Shown: positions 1 through 6,413, numbered from the stretch's first letter. The stretch is 10,936 nucleotides of DNA from Muribaculaceae bacterium (GCA_029059965.1 JAIDUY010000090.1:1-10936); one strand, 5' to 3'. Numbers and translations: made by a program. Notes: generated by a model not told the origin, from the sequence alone.

Positions 1-87
1 TGAAGACTCGAACACCGTAAAATCAGCGTTCGAGCCATACTTTATTGCAGTATCTGAGTTTTATCGGACAGCAATAATTTATTATTA
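1..87. other. Intergenic left edge with two short dyads
   Basis: No coding region is supported here. Two small inverted repeats are visible: CTCGAAC (7-13) with GTTCGAG (28-34), and TTATTGC (42-48) with GCAATAA (71-77). The first superficially resembles a tRNA T-arm because of the TTCGAG string, but no flanking stem pairs. Both could be part of an outer structure belonging to the repeat that follows at 88-202, or the 3' flank of a gene beyond the window. Confidence 0.35.
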
Positions 88-149
88 AGACAGGAGAACC
101 GTAGAAACAGGAAATTTTTTATAAATCCTGTCCTACGGTTCTCCTGTCT
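88..149 (-). terminator. Candidate terminator hairpin of the FKBP operon
   Basis: This hairpin has a 17-bp outer stem (88-104 with 133-149) and a 6-bp inner stem (107-112 with 126-131), separated by an AA/C internal loop. It lies about 55 bases downstream of the last FKBP stop codon. On the minus strand it is followed by an AT-rich tail beginning TTAATAATAAATTATT, not a clean T-run. It could stop transcription or protect the 3' end of the mRNA, but it belongs to the repeat element, so a terminator function is inferred only from position and structure. Confidence 0.4.
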
Positions 150-202
150 GAATTTTATTCTACTGTTCTCCTGTCGAAAAACTTGTTCTTCTGTTGAAAA
201 AG
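88..202. repeat. Intergenic palindromic repeat, copy 2 (partial or diverged left end)
   Basis: This AT-rich patch shares sequence with 6394-6536. Positions 163-201, read on the minus strand, match the two 39-base ends of that other copy at 32 and 34 of 39 positions. Inside lies a long hairpin: a 17-base arm at 88-104 is perfectly complementary to 133-149, and after a small internal loop ACAGGA (107-112) pairs with TCCTGT (126-131). Four 12-base units of the form ACA-N-N-AGAAC-M-R occur, one on plus (90-101) and three on minus (137-148, 163-174, 183-194). The other end of the element is not recognisable upstream of 88. The repeat ends 2 bases before the stop-codon complement of the FKBP lipoprotein gene (205-207), so it occupies the position where the operon terminator would be expected. 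Confidence 0.75.
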
Positions 203-204
203 AA

Positions 205-1071
205 TCAGTTGAAGTCGACGAGCTCTACGTCGAAGACGAGCATCTCGTTGGGGCCGATGCCTGCCTGGGGAGCGCCTTCGGCGCCGTAGGCGAGGTTACC
301 GGGGATGTAGAGGGTGGCCTTGCCGCCCTTGCCGATAAGGCGCAGACCTTCGCTGAAGCCGGGCACTACGCCGCGGAGGTTGAAGGTTGCGGGCTCGTCG
401 CCGCTCTGGTCGAATACTTCGCCGTTGATGTGCTTGCCGATGTATTTAACCTTGACGGTGGAGTTGGCGCCGGGCTTGGCGTCCTCGCCTGCATTCTCGA
501 TTTTGTAGGTCAGGCCGGACTCGGTGGTGGCAACGGCGGAGTCGTTCTCCTTGAGGCGGTTGACGAAGTCGGCGGCAATGCGGCCGTTCTGCTGTGCCTC
601 GGGAGCGGCCATGCGTTCTGCCGCACGGGCTGCGCTGGCCATCTCCATTGCACGGCTGTGGAAGCCGCGGAACTCTTCGTTATACTTCATGGTCACGTTG
701 TAGTCCACCGAATCCATCAGGAAGGTGTACTTGAAACCGTTGGCCATGGCTGCGCGGTTCATCTCGATGCCGTCGTTGCCGAGCTGGTTCATGCTCTGGA
801 GCATCTGCGAGGCCACGAGGGCGCCGCGCTGTGCGGGCTCCGTGCTTGCAGTGGCCATCACCTGCTGGAAAGCGTTGAGGAACTCCTGCTTCTGCTCGGC
901 GGTATATTCGGTGGACTGCTGGGCGAGGCTTGCGCCGACGAAGTGTCCGAAAGCGGTGGAAAGAGAGTCGGTGAACTGATTCTCGGAAGCGCTCTGGGCG
1001 CCTTCGTTCTTGTTGCACGATACGGCGAATACAGCCAGAAGGGCTGCGGCGCCGATAAGAATTTTCTTCAT
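205..1071 (-). CDS. FKBP-type peptidyl-prolyl cis-trans isomerase, predicted lipoprotein
   Basis: This 288-residue protein catalyses, by family, cis-trans isomerisation of Xaa-Pro bonds to help exported proteins fold. The start MKKILIGAAALLAVFAVSC gives a lysine n-region, a hydrophobic core and a Cys at 19 in an AVSC setting, as expected for a Bacteroidota lipoprotein. Residues about 30-175 form an acidic, helix-rich FKBP_N-like (Mip/FkpA-type) dimerisation region, and 186-286 form the FKBP_C catalytic domain. Pocket residues present are Tyr210, Phe220-Asp221, Phe230, Val235-Val236, Tyr262 and Phe280. The position of FKBP12 Trp59 is Phe239. It is the last gene of a three-FKBP operon, starting 9 bases after the stop of the preceding one. 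FKBP identity is secure; whether the lipoprotein faces the periplasm or the surface is not. Confidence 0.93.
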   Translation of the reverse strand: MKKILIGAAALLAVFAVSCNKNEGAQSASENQFTDSLSTAFGHFVGASLAQQSTEYTAEQKQEFLNAFQQVMATASTEPAQRGALVASQMLQSMNQLGNDGIEMNRAAMANGFKYTFLMDSVDYNVTMKYNEEFRGFHSRAMEMASAARAAERMAAPEAQQNGRIAADFVNRLKENDSAVATTESGLTYKIENAGEDAKPGANSTVKVKYIGKHINGEVFDQSGDEPATFNLRGVVPGFSEGLRLIGKGGKATLYIPGNLAYGAEGAPQAGIGPNEMLVFDVELVDFN

Positions 1072-1080
1072 ATTGCGGGA

Positions 1081-1809
1081 TTATTGATTGTTTGCGGGAT
1101 TGATGTCTACTATCTCGACGGTGAACTCGATGGGGGTGTCGGGCGGGATGACGCCACCGGCACCACGCGAGCCATAGGCCAGCGCCGAGGGGATGGACAG
1201 GCGGTAGCGTCCGCCCTTGCTCATGTGCGAGAGTCCTTCGGTCATGCCGGGCACGAGCTGCGAGGCCACCGTGCCGAGGGGCTCGCCGCCGGTAGTGTCG
1301 TCGAAGACGGTACCGCCGGGCAGGGTGCCCTTATAGTGGAACACGACGGTGTCGGTCGGGGCGACGGTGGCACCCTCGCCGGGAGCGAGCGTCTCGATGA
1401 CGAGGCCGCTGTCGGTGATTGTGGCACCGGAAGATGCAGCTGCGGCACGGGCACGGGCGGCGTCCATGAATTCGCGTTCGCGCTGCGCCGACATTCCTTG
1501 CGCGGTCTCGGTGAGCACGCGGGCGGCATTGCGGTGCGCCTCCGGGTCGTAGGGATTGGACAGGCGCTCGGCCACAAGGCTGATTACCTGAGCCGAATCG
1601 ACCTCAAGACCCATGTCGGCGATGTTCTGAAGCACCATGTCGATGCCCTGGCGGATGTTGGACACGATGAAAGTGGCCGCGGCGTCGGTGACGCTGTCGG
1701 GAGCCTGCACGGACTGTGCGCGTGTGTCGGACACGGCGGCCGGGCAGGCAAGGCCGCAGACCGCCACGGCGGCTGCGGCCATCGCTGTCCGTAATGTTGC
1801 CAAGCGCAT
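1081..1809 (-). CDS. FKBP-type peptidyl-prolyl cis-trans isomerase, exported, divergent pocket
   Basis: This 242-residue FKBP follows the FklB-like gene directly. Its ATG lies inside the sequence TAATG, sharing one base with the upstream stop codon, which suggests translational coupling. A longer in-frame reading to 1962 exists, but its extra residues lie wholly inside the upstream gene and are Arg/Pro-rich, so I reject it. Residues 1-31 look like a signal peptide with a likely cut after TRA (A31-Q32); Cys18 and Cys22 lack a good lipobox. Residues about 35-125 are helical, and the FKBP_C domain spans 132-236. Tyr159, Phe169-Asp170, Tyr212 and Phe229 are kept. However, the conserved Phe of the following strand is Thr180, and the Trp59 position is Met189 (LVPGM). 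The fold is clear; catalytic strength is uncertain and a chaperone role is possible. Confidence 0.92.
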   Translation of the reverse strand: MRLATLRTAMAAAAVAVCGLACPAAVSDTRAQSVQAPDSVTDAAATFIVSNIRQGIDMVLQNIADMGLEVDSAQVISLVAERLSNPYDPEAHRNAARVLTETAQGMSAQREREFMDAARARAAAASSGATITDSGLVIETLAPGEGATVAPTDTVVFHYKGTLPGGTVFDDTTGGEPLGTVASQLVPGMTEGLSHMSKGGRYRLSIPSALAYGSRGAGGVIPPDTPIEFTVEIVDINPANNQ

Positions 1810-2432
1810 TACTTGTTGACCTTGATGAGCTGAACGTCGAAAATCAGAGTCTGGTTCGGGCCGATGACGCCTCCGGCGCCCTGGGGGCCGTAGGCCAGCG
1901 CCGAGGGGATGAACAGACGCCAGCGCGAACCTTCGTTCATGAGCTGCAGAGCCTCGACCCAACCGGGGATAACCTGGCTGACGCCGAAGGTAGCGGGCTC
2001 GCCGCGCTCCTCGCTGCTGTCGAAGACGGTGCCGTCGATGAGCTTGCCGGTGTAGTGTACGGTCACGCTGTCGCCTGCGGCGGGACGGGGACCGTTGCCT
2101 TCCTCGATAACCTCGTACTGGAGGCCGGAGGGAGTGGTGCGCACTTCGGCGCGCTTGCCGTTCTCGCTCAGGAACTGCTCGCCGGCCTTGGCGTTGATGT
2201 CGGCCATCTTCTCGGCCTCTTCCTGCTGCTTGCGGCTGAGTTCGGTGAAGAATTTCTGGACTTCAGCCTTGGCCTCCTCGGAGGTCATTTTGGTCGGCTG
2301 GCCGTAGAACACGGCGCCGAGGGCGTCGGCAAAGTCCTGGATTTCGAGCTTCTCGATTCCGGAAGCCCTGAAGTTATAGCCCATGCTGATGCCGAGGGCA
2401 TAGCTGAGGCGGTCGAATTGATTTGTTTCCAT
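1809..2432 (-). CDS. fklB: FklB-like FKBP-type peptidyl-prolyl cis-trans isomerase (cytoplasmic)
   Basis: This 207-residue protein matches the length and layout of E. coli FklB (206 residues). It has no signal peptide, so it should act in the cytoplasm. An FKBP_N helical region (about 5-95) opens with FDRLSYALGISMG, the usual FklB-type dimerisation start. The FKBP_C domain follows (102-205) with HYTGKLIDGTVFDSS. All main pocket residues are canonical: Tyr127, Phe137-Asp138, Phe149, Val154-Ile155, Trp158, Tyr181 and Phe198. I place the start at METNQ (2432); an in-frame ATG 21 codons earlier would lie upstream of the predicted -7 box at 2454-2462, and its extra residues are not FKBP-like. It is the first gene of the three-FKBP operon, and its stop overlaps the start of the next gene. 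The symbol is by similarity. Confidence 0.93.
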   Translation of the reverse strand: METNQFDRLSYALGISMGYNFRASGIEKLEIQDFADALGAVFYGQPTKMTSEEAKAEVQKFFTELSRKQQEEAEKMADINAKAGEQFLSENGKRAEVRTTPSGLQYEVIEEGNGPRPAAGDSVTVHYTGKLIDGTVFDSSEERGEPATFGVSQVIPGWVEALQLMNEGSRWRLFIPSALAYGPQGAGGVIGPNQTLIFDVQLIKVNK

Positions 2433-2453
2433 GTCAGTAATGTATTTGTTGAT

Positions 2454-2484
2454 GCAAAGATAGTAATTTTGCCTGATTGGTAAA
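2454..2484 (-). promoter_or_regulatory. Bacteroidota-type promoter of the FKBP operon
   Basis: On the minus strand, TATCTTTGC (2462 down to 2454) fits the Bacteroidota -7 consensus TAnnTTTG exactly. A TTTA at 2484-2481, 18 bases upstream, can serve as the -33 element (consensus TTTG). The box sits about 21 bases before the chosen ATG at 2432, implying a short leader. It also supports 2432 over the upstream in-frame ATG. Confidence 0.75.
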
Positions 2485-2491
2485 CAATCAG
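2473..2491. promoter_or_regulatory. 7-bp perfect dyad overlapping the FKBP operon -33 region
   Basis: CTGATTG (2473-2479) and CAATCAG (2485-2491) form a perfect inverted repeat around a 5-base centre (GTAAA). The dyad covers the -33 element and part of the promoter spacer, a typical place for an operator. It also lies 40-58 bases downstream of the response-regulator stop codon, so it could be a weak terminator of that gene, but no T-run follows on the minus strand. Confidence 0.45.
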
Positions 2492-2530
2492 ACACAACAA
2501 ATGTTTAGAGCAGGTTGGGGAGGTGATTGG

Positions 2531-3223
2531 TCAGCTGATCATGTAGCCGTGGCCGGAGCGGTTGACGATGCGGTCGCCGAGGTTGCCGAGCTTTTTGCGC
2601 AGGCGCGAGATGTTGGTGTCGACGATGCGCTCGTTTGCACCGGCGGTGCCGTCGTTCCAGACGCGGCGGTGAATCTCGACGCGCGTCACATAGGAGTTGA
2701 TGCTCTTTAGCAGGAGCACGAGGATGGAGTACTCGATGCGCGACAGTGCCACGGGACGGCCGTCGAGGGTGACGGTCTGGCTGCGGAGGTCGACGGCAAG
2801 CCCTTCGAACTCGATGCTCGCGCCCCGGGGAGCCTTGGTCTCGCGCTGGCGGCGGCGCAGCACGCTGCGCACGCGGGCCACCATCTCGCGCAGCGAGAAG
2901 GGCTTGACGATATAGTCGTCGGCACCGGCGTCGAGGGCGTCGATGACCATGCGCTCGCCGTTGAAGGGCGAATAGAGGATGATGCCTATGTGCTCGGTCT
3001 CGGGGTCGTCCTTGAGGTCGTAGACGAGGTCCATGCCGGAGTATTCCTCGCGCATGGAATCGACGATGACAAGACGGGTCTCGCCGAGATTCGCGCGGTC
3101 GACCTCGGAGGCATGACGGAGACGGTCGACACTGTAGCCCTCGCTCGAAAGGTTGACTTTCAGCAGGTCTGCAATGTTGTCGTCGCTGTCTACTACTAAT
3201 ATGTTGCCCAAAGAGGCTGACAT
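2531..3223 (-). CDS. OmpR/PhoB-family response regulator with atypical acidic pair
   Basis: This 230-residue protein has an N-terminal receiver (about 6-120) and a C-terminal winged-helix DNA-binding domain (about 133-229), with NERIVDTNISRLRKKLG as the recognition-helix region. Aligned with PhoB and CheY, the phosphoacceptor is Asp55, the switch residue Ser85 and the conserved Lys is Lys107. The acidic pair that binds Mg2+ is Asp12-Ser13, so the second acid is missing, and the usual Leu-Pro after the phosphoacceptor is Arg-Glu. It may therefore be phosphorylated weakly or work without phosphorylation. No histidine kinase is adjacent, so it is an orphan here. It lies between a phosphate-transporter-family gene and the FKBP operon, each of which has its own promoter or terminator; its targets cannot be read from the sequence. 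Length is normal for the family. Confidence 0.93.
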   Translation of the reverse strand: MSASLGNILVVDSDDNIADLLKVNLSSEGYSVDRLRHASEVDRANLGETRLVIVDSMREEYSGMDLVYDLKDDPETEHIGIILYSPFNGERMVIDALDAGADDYIVKPFSLREMVARVRSVLRRRQRETKAPRGASIEFEGLAVDLRSQTVTLDGRPVALSRIEYSILVLLLKSINSYVTRVEIHRRVWNDGTAGANERIVDTNISRLRKKLGNLGDRIVNRSGHGYMIS

Positions 3224-3241
3224 AATGATTGGTTTACGGAT

Positions 3242-3276
3242 GCAAATATGCGATTTTTTTTGGAAAGAGAGCGCTC
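3242..3276 (-). promoter_or_regulatory. Possible promoter and palindrome upstream of the response regulator
   Basis: On the minus strand CATATTTGC (3250-3242) matches the -7 consensus TAnnTTTG at all but its first base and is about 19 bases before the ATG. No TTTG is seen at the expected -33 distance. Instead the perfect 8-base palindrome GAGCGCTC (3269-3276) sits there, preceded by an A/T tract. This is a weak promoter prediction; activator dependence would fit a poor -33 element. Confidence 0.35.
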
Positions 3277-3310
3277 AGTAACGAAATTGTATCTTTTTTG
3301 TTTATGCTTT

Positions 3311-3352
3311 TTATAAAACGGCACCTCCGCGCGCACTGTGGCACGGAGGTGC
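3311..3352 (-). terminator. Intrinsic terminator after the Na/Pi cotransporter-family gene
   Basis: A 9-bp perfect GC-rich stem (3321-3329 with 3344-3352) encloses a 14-base loop. On the minus strand it is followed by CGTTTTATAAAAA. It lies 27 bases beyond the stop codon of the transporter gene and before the response-regulator promoter, so it should separate the two transcription units. Confidence 0.75.
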
Positions 3353-3378
3353 GTTATATTTTCGGGTGCCCGACGGGC

Positions 3379-5199
3379 TCAGGCGGCGTTCTTGCGGAAG
3401 TCGTCGCGCAGGGTGTCGACCACGTTGATGATGTAGTCGCCCGTCTTCTCGAGGTCGCCGATGATGTCCATGTAGTAGATACCGGCCTGGTACTCGTAGT
3501 GGTGCTCGTTGATGTTGCCGACGTTGGAGCCACGCAGCTGGTTGCGGAAGTTGTTGATTTCGCGCTCCTTGTTGTAGGATTCGATGAGGCTGCGCTCGCT
3601 TACGTTCTCGACGTCTTTGAGCTGGTTGACCATCATGTCCATTGCCTGGCGGACATAGACATACATGGCGTCGATGTTGTCGTAGATTTCCTGGTTGAAG
3701 TCCACACCGGCCTCGATTTTGCGGCTGAGAATCTTTCCGACGCCCATACAGCAGTCGGCGATGCTCTCGATTTCGCTGATTATGTTGAGCATGGCTGCGA
3801 TGCGGAGCTTGCCCTCGTTGGACAGACGTCCCTCGGCGCATCGGTTGAGGTAGTGGGCAATCTCGAGCTCCATGCGGTCGCTGATGTCCTCGTACTTCTC
3901 GAGGCGCGAGTACAGCCGGTTGTACTCCTCGCTCTTGCTCTTTGTGTGGATCAGGTTCAGAGCCATGTCTATCATGCGACCCACGCGCTCGGCATAGACG
4001 TAGAGTTCTTTCTCGGCCTGGGCGATGTTGAGTTCGGAGGCGTTGAGCAGACCGCGGGAGATGAACTTGAGGGTGAATTCCTCGTCGTCGCGGCTCTTGG
4101 ACGGCACAACCCACTCGACAATCTTGACGTAGAGGTTGGTGAGCCATATCATTATGGCCACGTTGACGAGGTTGAAAGTGGTGTGGAAGATGGACAGGCC
4201 GAACGACACGCTCATCTGCAGCGCACCCACCTTGGCCAGCACATCGCTGCCTACGGGCAGGGAGCCGTCGAACAGATGGTTGTAGAGGTCGGGGTCGGTG
4301 TCGCGGATCTGGTTGACGAAGGCGTAGAGCTCGTCGGGGTTGCCCTGGCCGATGAGCTCGGTGAGCCAGCCGTTGAAGTGCGCGAAGGGTATGAACACAG
4401 CCAGGCACCACACAGTGCCGAGGAGGTTGAACAGCAGGTGGCCCATGGCGGTGCGCTTGGCGGCCACATTACCGCTCATCGAGGCGATAATCGGGGTGAT
4501 GGTGGTACCGATGTTGCTGCCCAGCACCAGGGCGCAGGCCAGCTCGAAGGTAATCCAGCCCTTGCTGCACATAATCAGAGTGATGGCGAATGTGGCGGCG
4601 GAGCTCTGTATGACTGCCGTCACCACCAGGCCCACGGCACAGAAAATGAGCACACTCCATATGCCCATCGAGGCATAGTTCTGGAGCGAGGCGAACATCT
4701 CGGGATTGCTCTGCAGGTCGGGGACATAGGTGCTTATCATGTCCAGACCCATGAAGAGGAAGGAGAAGCCTATCAGGAACTCGCCGATGCTCTTCGGTTT
4801 GCTCTTGTTGGTGAACAGGAGCACCACGGCGAAGCCTATGAGGGGTATGATGAATGCCGATATATTGACTTTGAAACCGAACAGCGCTATAATCCATGCG
4901 GTGAAGGTCGTACCGACGTTGGCACCCATGATGACAGCCATCGACTGGGCCAGATTCATCAGGCCGGCGTTTACGAAGCTCACCACCATCACCGTCGATG
5001 CCGACGAGCTCTGGATGAGTGCAGTGATGAAGAAACCCGTGAGCAGACCCGTGAAACGGTTGCGGGTCATGGCCGAGAGGATGTTGCGGAGTCGGTCGCC
5101 GGCGGCTTTCTGAAGGCCTTCGCTCATGACCTTCATGCCGTAAAGGAACAAGCCCACGGCACCGAGCAAGCCCAAGAAATCTAAAATACTGTAGTCCAT
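3379..5199 (-). CDS. Na+/phosphate cotransporter family protein with C-terminal PhoU-like domain
   Basis: This 606-residue inner-membrane protein belongs to the Na_Pi_cotrans (NptA/YjbB) family, whose members move phosphate with Na+. The N-terminal half (about 1-365) is strongly hydrophobic and carries the family's inverted duplicated halves: QSSSAST at 63-69 with GANVGTT at 92-98, and QSSAAT at 198-203 with GSNIGTT at 227-233. The C-terminal part (about 375-600) is soluble and helical, resembling the PhoU-like domain common in bacterial members. The start MDYSILDFLGLLGAVGLFLYGMKVMSEGL is typical and lies 22 bases after a very good promoter box. The gene appears monocistronic. Whether it imports or exports phosphate (YjbB-type members can export) is not decidable from sequence. 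Family assignment is certain. Confidence 0.93.
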   Translation of the reverse strand: MDYSILDFLGLLGAVGLFLYGMKVMSEGLQKAAGDRLRNILSAMTRNRFTGLLTGFFITALIQSSSASTVMVVSFVNAGLMNLAQSMAVIMGANVGTTFTAWIIALFGFKVNISAFIIPLIGFAVVLLFTNKSKPKSIGEFLIGFSFLFMGLDMISTYVPDLQSNPEMFASLQNYASMGIWSVLIFCAVGLVVTAVIQSSAATFAITLIMCSKGWITFELACALVLGSNIGTTITPIIASMSGNVAAKRTAMGHLLFNLLGTVWCLAVFIPFAHFNGWLTELIGQGNPDELYAFVNQIRDTDPDLYNHLFDGSLPVGSDVLAKVGALQMSVSFGLSIFHTTFNLVNVAIMIWLTNLYVKIVEWVVPSKSRDDEEFTLKFISRGLLNASELNIAQAEKELYVYAERVGRMIDMALNLIHTKSKSEEYNRLYSRLEKYEDISDRMELEIAHYLNRCAEGRLSNEGKLRIAAMLNIISEIESIADCCMGVGKILSRKIEAGVDFNQEIYDNIDAMYVYVRQAMDMMVNQLKDVENVSERSLIESYNKEREINNFRNQLRGSNVGNINEHHYEYQAGIYYMDIIGDLEKTGDYIINVVDTLRDDFRKNAA

Positions 5200-5221
5200 T
5201 GTAAACGCTGTGGTTTGCAGC

Positions 5222-5253
5222 GCAAAGTTATAAAATTCCCCGAAAGTGACAAA
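5222..5253 (-). promoter_or_regulatory. Consensus Bacteroidota promoter of the Na/Pi cotransporter-family gene
   Basis: On the minus strand TTTG (5253-5250) and TAACTTTGC (5230-5222) are separated by exactly 19 bases, an essentially perfect -33/-7 pair. The -7 box is 22 bases before the ATG at 5199. It is the best promoter match in the window. Confidence 0.85.
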
Positions 5254-5263
5254 ATTTTATAAC
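5227..5263. promoter_or_regulatory. 11-bp perfect inverted repeat spanning the transporter promoter
   Basis: GTTATAAAATT (5227-5237) and AATTTTATAAC (5253-5263) are perfect inverted copies with a 15-base centre. One arm runs into the -7 box and the other touches the -33 element, so a protein bound here would cover the whole core promoter. This is a candidate operator; it could also be chance in AT-rich DNA, although 11 of 11 matching bases argues against that. Confidence 0.55.
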
Positions 5264-5314
5264 AGCGACATACCCGCCGCCACCCCGACCGGTCGGCATG
5301 TCCCAAATAAAAAT

Positions 5315-5354
5315 GTTGCGGAAAAGGTTGTAGCGTTACTACCTTTTCCGCAAC
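5315..5354 (-). terminator. Intrinsic terminator after the glycosyltransferase gene
   Basis: A 14-bp perfect stem (GTTGCGGAAAAGGT at 5315-5328 with its complement at 5341-5354) encloses a 12-base loop. On the minus strand it is followed by ATTTTTATTTGG. It begins 44 bases past the glycosyltransferase stop codon and ends upstream of the next promoter. Confidence 0.85.
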
Positions 5355-5398
5355 TATTTTAACTTTCGTGGGCTTGATGGTGGCGGCGGAGCCGGGAA

Positions 5399-6364
5399 TC
5401 AGTCGCGGATTTCGGACTTGATGGCGAAGCGGGGACGGTGCTTGACTTCGACGAATATCTTGCCTATGTACTCGCCCACCACACCTATGGCCATGAGAAT
5501 CATGCTGCCGAGGAACCACACCGACAGCATCAGCGAGCTCCATCCGGCACTGGTGTGCGAGCCGAAGAAGTACGACACCAGGACATAGAGCGCCACAAGG
5601 AAGGTGAGGCAGAAGATGATGACTCCGGCAAAGAAAATCCACCGCATCGGCCGCGCCGAGAACGATGTGATGCCGTCGACGGACAGCGCCAGCATCTTCG
5701 ACAGCGGATACTTGCTCTCGCCGGCCACGCGCACGCGGCGGTCGTAGGTCACCATGGCCGTGTCGAGGCCTATCTGCGGCACGATGCCGCGCAGGAAGAT
5801 GTTGCTCTCGCCGTACTCGGCCAGCAGCTGCAGGGCGCGGTTGCTCATCAGGCGGTAGTCGGCATGGTCGTAGACCGTCTCGAGGCCCATGATACGCTGG
5901 AAAGTGTAGAAGGCATGTGCCGTGCCGCGCTTGAAGGCCGTGTCGGTGGCGCGCGAGGCGCGTACGCCGTAGACCACCTCCTTGCCGCCGAGCACGAACA
6001 GGCGCACCATCTCTATCATGGCCTCGGGGTCGTCCTGGAGGTCGGCGTCGATGGATATTGCGGCGTCGCAGCGGTTCATCACCGACGTGAGTCCCGCAAG
6101 CAGCGCGTACTGGTGGCCGCGGTTATGGGCCAGGGCTATTCCCTTTATCCGGCGGTCGGAGGCATGGAGCTGAGCGATGACGGCCCAGGTGGCATCGCGG
6201 CTGCCGTCGTCGACGCACATCACATAGCTCTCGGGCGAGGCAAGGCCCATGGCAACCATGCGGTTAAGGACGTCGAGCAGCACGGGGGCGGCGACTGGCA
6301 GTGCCTCCTGCTCGTTGTAGCAGGGCACGACGATGGCGATTACGGGTAGTGGCGCTTGTTCCAT
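5399..6364 (-). CDS. Family 2 glycosyltransferase, polyprenyl-phosphate type (GtrB/DPM1-like)
   Basis: This 321-residue enzyme probably transfers a sugar from a nucleotide donor to a polyprenyl phosphate at the inner face of the cytoplasmic membrane. The GT-A domain (about 8-235) shows VVPCYNEQE (12-20), DDGS (52-55), the metal-binding DAD within ISIDADLQDDPE (104-114), and a YRL...RG segment (170-193). Two membrane helices follow (about 242-267 and 275-299), then GEYIGKIFVEVKHRPRF (297-313), the usual GtrB-like C-terminus. The length fits the bactoprenol glucosyltransferase/ArnC branch. No flippase or glycan cluster is adjacent: it has its own promoter and terminator, so the donor sugar and final glycan are unknown. 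The start at 6364 is supported by a -7 box 16 bases upstream and by the immediate beginning of the GT fold. Confidence 0.92.
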   Translation of the reverse strand: MEQAPLPVIAIVVPCYNEQEALPVAAPVLLDVLNRMVAMGLASPESYVMCVDDGSRDATWAVIAQLHASDRRIKGIALAHNRGHQYALLAGLTSVMNRCDAAISIDADLQDDPEAMIEMVRLFVLGGKEVVYGVRASRATDTAFKRGTAHAFYTFQRIMGLETVYDHADYRLMSNRALQLLAEYGESNIFLRGIVPQIGLDTAMVTYDRRVRVAGESKYPLSKMLALSVDGITSFSARPMRWIFFAGVIIFCLTFLVALYVLVSYFFGSHTSAGWSSLMLSVWFLGSMILMAIGVVGEYIGKIFVEVKHRPRFAIKSEIRD

Positions 6365-6380
6365 GACGATGTGTTTTGAT

Positions 6381-6413
6381 GCAAAGGTACCATTTTTTCA
6401 ACAATAGAACAAC
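6381..6413 (-). promoter_or_regulatory. Promoter of the glycosyltransferase gene
   Basis: On the minus strand TACCTTTGC (6389-6381) matches the -7 consensus exactly. A GTTG (6413-6410) lies 20 bases further upstream as a near-match to the -33 TTTG. The -7 box is 16 bases before the ATG, so the leader is very short. The -33 candidate lies inside the repeat element at 6394-6536. Confidence 0.65.

Noticed and set aside
1..40. tRNA fragment suggested by TTCGAG strings
   Set aside because: The flanking bases do not form a 5-bp T-stem or acceptor pairing on either strand.
88..202. CRISPR array
   Set aside because: The repeated 12-base units are in both orientations with irregular, mostly short gaps and no uniform spacers, and no cas gene is present.
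1810..1962. N-terminal extension of the middle FKBP to 1962
   Set aside because: The extra 51 residues are Arg/Pro-rich, lie inside the FklB-like coding sequence in another frame, and would hide the signal peptide that begins at 1809.
3229..5184. A 651-codon open frame on the plus strand opposite the Na/Pi cotransporter gene
   Set aside because: Its translation is Val/Asp/His/Glu-rich with no recognisable fold, while the minus frame gives a textbook transporter. It is an antisense shadow caused by codon bias in GC-rich DNA. The same applies to plus-strand frames at 430-1794, 1716-2483, 5438-6349, 6809-8281, 8333-9196 and 9549-10364.
5285..5296. 12-base perfect palindrome CCGACCGGTCGG between glycosyltransferase terminator and transporter promoter
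   Set aside because: It is real but lies upstream of the promoter in a GC-rich patch, with no second copy seen; not enough to claim an operator.
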